NCBI GenBank assembly: GCA_050331335.1 | Contig: JBHJGY010000016.1 | Coordinates: forward strand, 1-49,279 | Direction of reading: 5' to 3' | DNA from: Thermohalobaculum sp050331335 | GTDB taxonomy: Bacteria; Pseudomonadota; Alphaproteobacteria; Rhodobacterales; Rhodobacteraceae | Length of the DNA stretch: 49,279 nucleotides | Shown: positions 17,443 through 24,747 of the stretch, piece by piece | Layout of the letters: each line of letters opens with the position of its first letter | Position numbering within the stretch: the first letter of the stretch is position 1 | Program-made: the position numbers and the translations under genes | Notes under the pieces: generated by a model | Database searches by the model: none | Told to the model about the DNA's origin: nothing | The model's input: only the letters and a program-made list of their open reading frames with translations

Positions 17443-18858
17443 ATGGAGGAGATCATCCGATGGACGGCACGTGAGGCCGTCTCGCGGCTCAGGACCGGCG
17501 AGGTGACGGGGGACGAGCTGTTGACAACGCTGGCTGCACGCTGCGAGGCGGTCGACAAGGCGGTCAACGCGCTCCCGACCCTTTGCATCGAGCGCGCGCG
17601 CGCGCAGGCCACCGCGATCTCCGGCGGGTCGGTCGAAGCCCGCGGCGTGCTTGCGGGGCTTCCCGTGGCGATCAAGGATCTCAACGCGGTTGCCGGGGTG
17701 CGCACCACCCAGGGCTCGCCGATCTACGCCGATGACGTGCCCACCGCGTCCGATCACGTGGTCAGCCGGATCGAGGCCGAGGGCGGCGTCGTTTACGCGA
17801 AGTCTAACACGCCGGAATTCGGGGCCGGGGCCAGCACTTTCAACGAGGTCTTCGGGCGCACGCGCAATCCTTGGAATACGGGGCGGTCCCCGGGCGGCTC
17901 TTCGGGCGGTGCCGCTGCGGCGCTGGCCTCGGGTCAGGCTTGGCTCGCGCAAGGGAGCGATCTGGGGGGCTCGCTGCGCACGCCGGCGAGCTTTTGCGGG
18001 GTGGTGGGCCTGCGCCCCTCGCCGGGACGGGTGCCGTCGGGACCCTCGGCCAACCCCTTCGGCACGCTTTCGGTCGAGGGGCCGATGGCGCGAAATGTCG
18101 GTGACGTAGCGCTTTTTCTCGATGCCATGGCTGGCCCGCACCCCGCCGAGCCGCTCTCCCAGGCGTCCCCCCCGGGCAGTTTCCGCGCCGCCGCCGAGAC
18201 GCCGCTGATCCCCCGGCGCGTGGCATTCTCCCCCGATTTAGGCGTGACGCCCGTGCACCCGGAAATCGCGGCGATCTGCGCCGCCGCGGCGCGCCGCTTC
18301 GAAGCCATGGGCGCGATCGTGGAAGAGGCGCATCCGGATCTAAGCGGCGCTCACCAGGCGTTTCAGACCCTGCGGGGCGTGGGTTATGCAACCTCGCATG
18401 CCGAGCATTACGCCCATCAGCGGGACAAGCTCAAACCGGACGTGATCTGGAACATCGAGCGCGGCCATGCCGTCACCGGCGCCGAGTTGGCCCAAGCCCA
18501 CCGCATGCGCGGTCGTATGGTCGCCGAGACGGCCGCATTCTTCGAGCGTTACGATGTCCTGCTGTGCCCCGCCGCAATCGTCCCGCCCTTTGGCGCCGAG
18601 GAACGCACGGTGCTCGCGTGCGGGGAGACCCGCTTCGAGACCTATATCGACTGGCTGGCGATCGTCTTCGCGATCACGCTGACCTCGGCGCCGGCGCTCT
18701 CGTTACCTTGCGGCTTTACGGCCGACGGGCTGCCGGTGGGGTTGCAGATGGTGGGCCCCTTTCGGGGCGAGCCGGCATTGCTCTCCCATGCGGCCGCGCT
18801 GGAGGCCGAGCTGGCGCTCGATCTGGGCCCCATCGATCCGAGGTCGCCCCCGGCATGA
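17443..18858 (+). CDS. Amidase-signature family amidase
   Basis: 471 residues of the amidase signature family, which hydrolyses amides through a Ser-cisSer-Lys triad. All three elements are visible: Lys78 in VAIKDLN, the Ser153/154 pair in the glycine-rich SPGGSSGGAAAALA, and nucleophile Ser177 in GSDLGGSLRTPA. C-terminal features ALSLPCGFTADGLPVGLQMVG match the family. It is not a convincing GatA, as no gatB or gatC is adjacent and the substrate pocket differs, so the substrate is unknown. The stop overlaps the ATG of the glycosylase gene (ATGA), so the two are coupled. It is divergent from ETF-QO over a 228-base gap. Confidence 0.92.
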   Translation: MEEIIRWTAREAVSRLRTGEVTGDELLTTLAARCEAVDKAVNALPTLCIERARAQATAISGGSVEARGVLAGLPVAIKDLNAVAGVRTTQGSPIYADDVPTASDHVVSRIEAEGGVVYAKSNTPEFGAGASTFNEVFGRTRNPWNTGRSPGGSSGGAAAALASGQAWLAQGSDLGGSLRTPASFCGVVGLRPSPGRVPSGPSANPFGTLSVEGPMARNVGDVALFLDAMAGPHPAEPLSQASPPGSFRAAAETPLIPRRVAFSPDLGVTPVHPEIAAICAAAARRFEAMGAIVEEAHPDLSGAHQAFQTLRGVGYATSHAEHYAHQRDKLKPDVIWNIERGHAVTGAELAQAHRMRGRMVAETAAFFERYDVLLCPAAIVPPFGAEERTVLACGETRFETYIDWLAIVFAITLTSAPALSLPCGFTADGLPVGLQMVGPFRGEPALLSHAAALEAELALDLGPIDPRSPPA

Positions 18859-19685
18859 GCCCGGGCGATGCGTCCGATGCCCGCCTTGCGGCCCTGGCGC
18901 TCCTGGCTTGGCAGAGCGAGTTGGGCGCCGATGAGGCGCTGGGGGAGCAGCCCGTCGATCGGTTCGCCTTGGCCGCGCCAGCCTCCCCCGTGCCCCGGCC
19001 GCGAGAGACAGGCCAGCCGGCAGCTACAGCCACATCTATCGCTGCGGTCGCGCCGAATCCTGCGGCGGTGGCGCCTGCTGCCGCGGTCGCCGGCTCCGCC
19101 AAGAGCCTCGCAGAGCTCGCCACAGCGATCGCCGCTTGGGACGGCTCGGATCTCCGCCAGGGCGCGCGGTCTTGCGTTTTCGCAGACGGGTTGCCGGGGG
19201 CGCGGGTCATGGTGATCGGGGAAGCGCCAGGGTCCGAAGAGGACCGGCGCGGACTGCCCTTCGTCGGCCGCGCTGGGCAACTGCTCGACCGGATGCTTGC
19301 CGCCATCGGCCTGGATCGCAGCGCCAAGAACCCGGCCGGCGCGGTCTATATCACCAACATCCTTCCCTGGCGTCCACCGGGCAACCGCACCCCGTCTGAA
19401 GCCGAGGCGCGCGCCTTCCTGCCTTTCGTCGAACGTCACATCGCCTTGGCCCAACCCGAGGTAATCCTCGCGCTCGGGAACACGCCGACCAAAGCGCTCT
19501 TGGATACCGGCGAGGGCATCCGCCGGATGCGCGGGCGTTGGCGGCGCCACAGCGCCTCCGGGCTGCCGCTGTTGCCGAGCTTCCACCCGGCCTATCTGTT
19601 GCGCCAGCCCGCTGAAAAGGCGCAGGCCTGGGTGGATCTGGTATCGCTTCGCCAAGTGCTCGACGGCGCCGATCCAGGGGTCTGA
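18855..19685 (+). CDS. Family-4 type uracil-DNA glycosylase lacking Fe-S cysteines
   Basis: 276 residues. It excises uracil from DNA. The catalytic core from about 100 is typical of family 4: VFADG, motif GEAPGSEEDRRGLPFVG, YITNILPWRPPGNRTP and the uracil-site SFHPAYLLRQP with His244. It is preceded by about 90 residues of Ala-rich linker. Family-4 enzymes normally bind a 4Fe-4S cluster through four Cys. Here the usual CPL position reads SDL (Ser98), the second region reads AEARAFLPF without Cys, and the only Cys in the protein is Cys107. The ATG overlaps the amidase stop. The start is supported by that overlap. Confidence 0.88.
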   Translation: MSPGDASDARLAALALLAWQSELGADEALGEQPVDRFALAAPASPVPRPRETGQPAATATSIAAVAPNPAAVAPAAAVAGSAKSLAELATAIAAWDGSDLRQGARSCVFADGLPGARVMVIGEAPGSEEDRRGLPFVGRAGQLLDRMLAAIGLDRSAKNPAGAVYITNILPWRPPGNRTPSEAEARAFLPFVERHIALAQPEVILALGNTPTKALLDTGEGIRRMRGRWRRHSASGLPLLPSFHPAYLLRQPAEKAQAWVDLVSLRQVLDGADPGV

Positions 19686-20170
19686 GATGGCTGAAAGATG
19701 CCGCTATGCCTGAGTTGTGCGGATTTCGGGCGACGGATGAAATGCCAGCTGTCGATGCGTGGCCCGCCTTTCACTGGAGCTCGGGCGTCACCGCTGTCTC
19801 CGGCCTGCGGCTGCACCCGGCGCCACAGAGTTGCCCTCAAACGGCTGGATATCGACGCTGAGCACCCGGTAGGCTGGCGCGCCGATCCCGGTTTGAGCTT
19901 CTCGGATCGGGACCCGGACTGATGCTGACGGCGGCTTGGCTGGACACCCTGATCGCCGCCGCCGAGCCTGATCGGTGGAAAATCCATCGAGGCTCGGCGC
20001 ACTCATTGTCAAGCTCACCCACCGGCACCTTAGGCAAGGCGACGATGCGGCCCTTGGCCGGACCAGGCTGCAGGCGCACCGCGCGGTGGGAGACCGATGC
20101 GATCTGGCACTATCTGTGCCTCCGTCCCCGTGCCATGGTCTGCGGAAATGAACCCTCGGCGGAGGCCACA
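19686..20170. other. Gap with no recognisable gene; possible decayed coding sequence
   Basis: 485 bases between the glycosylase gene and moaB. Several short frames exist on both strands, none with a recognisable domain. On the minus strand the segment about 19840-20080 reads like protein in pieces across two frames (for example GRIVALPKVPVGELDNECAEP, then AYRVLSVDIQPFEG in another frame). That would fit a frameshifted relic, but this is weak. Confidence 0.35.
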
Positions 20171-20713
20171 TTGTCCCGCATCGACACGACCCGCGACTTC
20201 ATCCCCGTGCGCATCGCCGTCCTCACCGTCTCGGACAGCCGCACAGCGGCGGACGACCGTTCCGGCGACACCTTGGTCGATCGGCTGACCGCGGCGGGAC
20301 ACCGCCTTGCCGGGCGCGAGCTGGTCACCGACGATCGTCCGCTGATCGCCGAGAAGTTGCGCGCCTGGATCGCGGACCCGGAGGTCGATGCGGTGATCTC
20401 CACGGGCGGCACCGGGCTCACCGGGCGGGACGTGACCGTCGAGGCCCATCGCGACGTCTATGAGAAGGAAATCGACGCCTTCGGGGTGCTCTTCACCCAG
20501 GTCTCGGTCGCGAAGATCGGGACCTCGGCAGTGCAGAGCCGGGCTTGTGCGGGCGTCGCCGGCGGGACCTATCTGTTCGCCCTCCCCGGCAGCCCGTCGG
20601 CTTGCCGCGATGCCTGGGACGAGATCCTCGGTCTCCAACTCGACTACCGCCACAGACCCTGCAATTTCGTCGAGATCATGCCTCGGTTGCAGGAGCATGA
20701 GCGGCGCAAATGA
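20171..20713 (+). CDS. moaB: Molybdenum cofactor biosynthesis protein MoaB
   Basis: 180 residues from a TTG start. It is a MogA/MoaB-fold protein that binds molybdopterin, probably for adenylylation before metal insertion. It has RIAVLTVSDSRTAADDRSGD at the N-terminus, the pterin-binding motif VISTGGTGLTGRDVT, and LFALPGSPSACRDAWDEI near the end. The TTG at 20171 is preceded by a clean GGAGG (20161-20165) at the right spacing and gives the usual MoaB length. An in-frame ATG far upstream at 19922 would add 83 unrelated residues. It is 40 bases before the HPt gene of the chemosensory cluster, but its function is unrelated. Confidence 0.9.
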   Translation: MSRIDTTRDFIPVRIAVLTVSDSRTAADDRSGDTLVDRLTAAGHRLAGRELVTDDRPLIAEKLRAWIADPEVDAVISTGGTGLTGRDVTVEAHRDVYEKEIDAFGVLFTQVSVAKIGTSAVQSRACAGVAGGTYLFALPGSPSACRDAWDEILGLQLDYRHRPCNFVEIMPRLQEHERRK

Positions 20714-20753
20714 CCGGATCATCCGGGTGAGCCTCCGTTAACCCGGCGCCCCT

Positions 20754-21179
20754 ATGCTCGGCCGGCTCAGTCGGATCTTCGGGAGGCGGGCGATGCTCAA
20801 CTGGGGGCGCAAGGACCCGGGCGGCAAGGCACCGCCCATCCTCGACTACGGCTATCTCGACAGGCTCGAACGCCATATCGGCCGAGAGACACTGGCCGAG
20901 CTGATCGCCGATGGCATGATCGAGATCGCGGACCGGCTGGCGGATCTCGAGGAGAAGTCCGCGGCGGGGGATCGTCGCGGCATCTTACGGATCGGGCACG
21001 ACCTTGCTGGCCTCGCGGGGCATCTGGGGCTGAGCGCGCTCTCGGTGGCCGCGGCGGAGATGAACCGTGCCGCTCGGGCAGAACCCCAGGCGGCTGCGGC
21101 CCGCCTTGCTGCGCCGGTGGTTGCGGCCGGCCGAACGGCCGAGGGGGCGCTTCGGGCGGCGCTGAAGGCCCGAGGCTGA
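20754..21179 (+). CDS. Stand-alone HPt (histidine phosphotransfer) domain protein
   Basis: 141 residues. The central helical bundle has the HPt pattern with His82 in RIGHDLAGLAGHLGLSAL, where Ala replaces the Lys of the usual HxLKG. The flanks ADRLADLEEKSAAGD and AAEMNRAARA form the other helices. Start uncertain: ATG at 20754 or Met14 at 20793. It heads a chemosensory cluster whose CheA carries its own HPt domain, so this protein may receive phosphate from CheY or CheB or act as a phosphate sink (inference). Confidence 0.75.
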   Translation: MLGRLSRIFGRRAMLNWGRKDPGGKAPPILDYGYLDRLERHIGRETLAELIADGMIEIADRLADLEEKSAAGDRRGILRIGHDLAGLAGHLGLSALSVAAAEMNRAARAEPQAAAARLAAPVVAAGRTAEGALRAALKARG

Positions 21180-21274
21180 ATGCTCCCGTTTCGTTCACCC
21201 GATCTTTAGCGATTGCCAGCCATGGTACCGGCGAGGCGGCGCCGGACCGGCGCGCGGAAGCGAAGGAGAGTGCC

Positions 21275-22090
21275 ATGGCAGGGCAGGAGAACAACGCCGA
21301 GTTGGTCGCTGGGCTGAAGCGTGCGATCGAGGAGGGGCAGATCGAGCCCTGGTTTCAGCCGGTTATGTGCCCCGCTGGCCTGCGCATGCTCTCGGCAGAA
21401 GCATTGCCACGCTGGGAAGATCCGGTGAAGGGCGTGATTCCGGCCGGCGTATTCATTGCCGCGGCCATCGCGCATGACTTGCTCCCGGCGATTTCGAAGA
21501 TCCTGCTGGACAAGACCTGCGCGAATTTCGCCGAGTGGCGCGCACGTGGCATCGCGCCTTCTTGTGTGTCGGTCAACCTCACCGGGGCGGAACTGCGCTC
21601 GGAGCTCTCGGTCGATCAGATCAAATGGGCCATGGAGCGGCACGGCCTGGAGCCGCGGGACATGGCCATCGAGATTGCCGAGGAGGTGATGACCGAGCCG
21701 GGTTGGGAGGCGAGCCTTGCCTCGGTCAGACGCTTGCGCGCCCTCGGCCTGCCTTTCTGGCTGGACGATTTTGGCGCGGGGCCGTGCGATCCCGATGCGA
21801 TCGCGCGCGTTGATTTTGCTCTGACGAAGGTGGCGCGGGCCATCGTCGGAAAGCTCGACGAGGACCCCGACATGGCCGGCCGGCTTAAGTCGCTGGTCAC
21901 CCAAGCGCATGCTGCGGGTATGGAGATTATCGCCAAAGGCGTCGAGACCCGCACGCAGATCGACGTGCTTGTCGCCCAGGGGTGCAACGGTCAGCAGGGC
22001 TTCGCGATCGCACGGCCGATGGCACCCGACGCCTTTGCCGAATGGCTGGACCTCAACACCCTGCCTGAGGACCTCGCCGAGGCCGGCTAA
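21275..22090 (+). CDS. Degenerate EAL-domain protein
   Basis: 271 residues made almost wholly of an EAL (cyclic-di-GMP phosphodiesterase) domain. Present: FQPV, Glu42-Ala-Leu, Asn101 in VNLTG, Glu133, Asp164-Asp165 in LDDFGAG, Lys185 and Gln241. Altered: the AEGVE motif reads AKGVET, so the catalytic Glu is Lys221, and the KID motif reads KVA, losing the Asp. Loss of a metal/catalytic Glu predicts no hydrolysis, with cyclic-di-GMP binding or a protein-interaction role left (inference). The ATG has GGAGAG upstream. It lies between the HPt gene and cheA in the same direction, 65 bases before cheA, so it probably belongs to the chemosensory system. Confidence 0.88.
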   Translation: MAGQENNAELVAGLKRAIEEGQIEPWFQPVMCPAGLRMLSAEALPRWEDPVKGVIPAGVFIAAAIAHDLLPAISKILLDKTCANFAEWRARGIAPSCVSVNLTGAELRSELSVDQIKWAMERHGLEPRDMAIEIAEEVMTEPGWEASLASVRRLRALGLPFWLDDFGAGPCDPDAIARVDFALTKVARAIVGKLDEDPDMAGRLKSLVTQAHAAGMEIIAKGVETRTQIDVLVAQGCNGQQGFAIARPMAPDAFAEWLDLNTLPEDLAEAG

Positions 22091-22155
22091 GTGCCGCCCG
22101 AAGGCAGAGCCGCGACGTCGCCGAAACCGACAGACCTCCGAAAGGCCCGACCGAG

Positions 22156-24225
22156 ATGACGAAAGCCTCGCTCCCCGTCGAAACCTTCATGCAGGAGGCG
22201 CAAGAAGTCCTGGAAACGCTGGAGGTCCGGCTTCTGGAGCTTGAGTCCGGGCCGGCCAATCCGGACATTGTGGACGCTGTGTTTCGCGCACTGCATACGC
22301 TTAAAGGCTCAGGCGAGATGTTCGGCTTCTCGGCGCTGGCCAAGTTCACCCACTCCTTCGAGAACGCTTATGACGCGGTCCGTGCCGGGCAAGCTGAGGT
22401 GACGGCCAAGCTCATCGACCTCTCGTTGAGATCGCGAGACCACATCCAAGCGTTGATCGAGATCGGCACGGACCCGGATGCAAATGCTCGGATGCAAGCA
22501 TCGCCGGAGGGGCTCGGCCTGCTGTCGGAACTGGCCGCTTTCGTAGCGAAGGGGTCACGCGCAGATGAAGCCGAAGCCTCCGTGGAAGAGGGCCAAGCGT
22601 TTCCAGAGGGGCAGGAGGGGCCGAGCCGGCGGTTCAGGCTGACCTTCAGGCCCGGCCGAGACGCGTTCCGCCTCGGCCTGCGCCCGGACCTTCTCATCGC
22701 CGAACTCGCCGGCCACGGCACCGCGCGGATCGCGCTCGATCTGTCGGAAGTCCCACCCCTTGAGGAGATCGATGCATCTGATTGCCACCTTTTTTGGCAC
22801 GGCAGTCTGGCGACAACCGCGGCGCGCGAGACCATTGAAGACGTTTTCCTCTTCGCCGACGAGGGCGCGCTCACGCTGAAGGAAGAGACTGATCCGTCCG
22901 AATCTCCTGATTCAGCCGCCACATCCCCAATATCCGGGGGGACGGTAGCAGCCGTGGCGCCGCCCGCTCTGGAGGTGGCTGAGCCGCCAAGCGTGCCGAC
23001 GGATGCGGGAAAATCTGGGGAAATGCCGGCCGCAAGACCGAGCAAACGGGCAACGTCAAACGCGGCCGTCCGCGTTCAAGCGCACCGGCTCGATGCCCTG
23101 ATGGATCAACTCGGCGAACTCGTAATCGCCCAGGCACGCCTAAACCGGATCGCGGAGGAAAGCCGAGATCGGGCGCTCTTGGGAACTGCAGAAGAGATCG
23201 AGCGCCTCATCACTGGTCTTCGCGACGCCACGCTGTCGATCCGAATGTTGCCGATCGCCACTGTCTTTGAAAAGTTTCGGCGCGTTGTGCGCGATTTGTC
23301 GGCTGAATTGGGCAAGGATGTAATATTAAAAACCAGTGGTGAAGATACGGAATTGGACAAAAACGTTATCGACAATCTATCTGAGCCACTGGTGCATATT
23401 GTTCGAAATTCTATTGATCATGGGGTCGAGCCGGTCGAGGTCCGCCGCGCCGCCGGTAAATCAGAGACCGCGACGATCCGTATGACCGCTCGCCAGTCCG
23501 GTGGCGAGGTGCTGGTGACAGTTGCCGATGACGGTGGCGGGCTCAAGACCGACAAGATCCGGGCACGGGCTGTGCAGCGGGGCCTCATCGAAGAGGGTGA
23601 CCAACTCTCCGATCAACAGATCAATCAGCTGATTTTCGCCCCGGGTTTCTCCACAGCGGAGACCGTGTCCAATGTATCGGGGCGCGGGGTCGGGATGGAT
23701 GCGGTGCGCAGCGTGATCACGCATCTCGGCGGGGCCGTCGAGGTCGCCTCGACGCCAGGGCTCGGCACGGAAATCACGCTTAAGCTGCCGCTGACCCTTG
23801 CCATCATCGAGGGTCTGCTGGTCCGCGTTGCCGGCGCCTCCTATGTTTTGCCGCTGTCGTCCGTAGAGGAATGCGCGGATCTCGCCGGTGCGGAGATCCG
23901 GCGGGAGAGCGGCCGCGCCATTCTGACCATCCGCGACGAATTGGTGCCCTTCCTGGATTTGACTTCGCTGTTCGGACTGAACAGGACCGAAGAGGGAGGG
24001 GATACCAGGATCGTTATTGTCCGGGCGGGCACGCGGCGGGTCGGCCTCGTGGTGGATGACATCGTCGGCCAGCACCAGACCGTGATCAAGTCGCTGAGCC
24101 CCTACCACCGCGACATCGCTGGACTTGCCGGCGGCACGATCCTAGGCGACGGCGCCGTGGCTTTGATCATCGACCCTGTCGCCCTGGTGAAGAATGCGGC
24201 GGCGCACTCAGCGGAGGCTGCGTGA
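22156..24225 (+). CDS. cheA: Chemotaxis histidine kinase CheA
   Basis: 689 residues. The P1 HPt domain has phospho-acceptor His47 in ALHTLKGSGEMFG. A middle domain (about 155-245, RFRLTFRPGRDAF to FLFADEGALTL) resembles the P2-like domain of non-enteric CheA proteins. Dimerisation P3 begins at RVQAHRLDALMDQLGELV. The HATPase region has LVHIVRNSIDHGVEPVE and FAPGFSTAETVSNVSGRGVGM in order. The CheW-like P5 domain closes the protein. There is no receiver fused at the C-terminus. Codons around 23310-23430, encoding the N-box, are unusually A+T-rich for this window. It overlaps the next start by one base. Confidence 0.95.
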   Translation: MTKASLPVETFMQEAQEVLETLEVRLLELESGPANPDIVDAVFRALHTLKGSGEMFGFSALAKFTHSFENAYDAVRAGQAEVTAKLIDLSLRSRDHIQALIEIGTDPDANARMQASPEGLGLLSELAAFVAKGSRADEAEASVEEGQAFPEGQEGPSRRFRLTFRPGRDAFRLGLRPDLLIAELAGHGTARIALDLSEVPPLEEIDASDCHLFWHGSLATTAARETIEDVFLFADEGALTLKEETDPSESPDSAATSPISGGTVAAVAPPALEVAEPPSVPTDAGKSGEMPAARPSKRATSNAAVRVQAHRLDALMDQLGELVIAQARLNRIAEESRDRALLGTAEEIERLITGLRDATLSIRMLPIATVFEKFRRVVRDLSAELGKDVILKTSGEDTELDKNVIDNLSEPLVHIVRNSIDHGVEPVEVRRAAGKSETATIRMTARQSGGEVLVTVADDGGGLKTDKIRARAVQRGLIEEGDQLSDQQINQLIFAPGFSTAETVSNVSGRGVGMDAVRSVITHLGGAVEVASTPGLGTEITLKLPLTLAIIEGLLVRVAGASYVLPLSSVEECADLAGAEIRRESGRAILTIRDELVPFLDLTSLFGLNRTEEGGDTRIVIVRAGTRRVGLVVDDIVGQHQTVIKSLSPYHRDIAGLAGGTILGDGAVALIIDPVALVKNAAAHSAEAA

Positions 24226-24722
24226 TGGAAGCGCATACGACCAGGCCGAAGATCCATGAGACCCACGCATCGCAAACCTTTCTCAGCTTTCGCCTGCAGG
24301 GCGAGCTGTTCGCTTTGCCGGTCGAGCGGGTTCAGGAGATCCTCGACCCACTGCCGGTGACCCCGGTTCCGCAATCCGATCAGTTCGTGCCGGGGCTGGT
24401 AAACGTCCGCGGCTCCATCGTCCCGGTCGTCGACCTGCGGCACCGCTTAGGGATGCCTTCCGCGGCGCCGGCAGCCGATAACCGCATGATCGTACTAGAG
24501 GCCAACATCGATCAGATCGGCAGCACCAAGCTCGCCCTCGTCGCCGACAGCGTTGAGCAGGTCCTCGAAATCGATGGCGCGACGATCGAGCCGGTGCCGG
24601 AGATCGGGCTTCGGTTTCCCGCCCAGTTCCTCGATGGGCTCGCGAAGCGAGACGGCGATCTAATTATCGTTCTCAGAACCGAGAGCGTCTTCATGCCCGC
24701 ACCGTCGGAAAGCAAGACTTGA
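24225..24722 (+). CDS. cheW: Chemotaxis coupling protein CheW (first copy)
   Basis: 165 residues with a CheW beta-barrel: FLSFRLQGELFALPVERVQEIL, VPGLVNVRGSIVPVVDLRHRLG and the paired C-terminal strands GDLIIVLRTESVF. It couples the receptor to CheA. The ATG shares its A with the cheA stop codon (TGATG). A GTG one codon earlier is an alternative. The receptor gene follows after 25 bases. Confidence 0.93.
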   Translation: MEAHTTRPKIHETHASQTFLSFRLQGELFALPVERVQEILDPLPVTPVPQSDQFVPGLVNVRGSIVPVVDLRHRLGMPSAAPAADNRMIVLEANIDQIGSTKLALVADSVEQVLEIDGATIEPVPEIGLRFPAQFLDGLAKRDGDLIIVLRTESVFMPAPSESKT

Positions 24723-24747
24723 GGGTAGAATTCGAGAGGTATACGCA

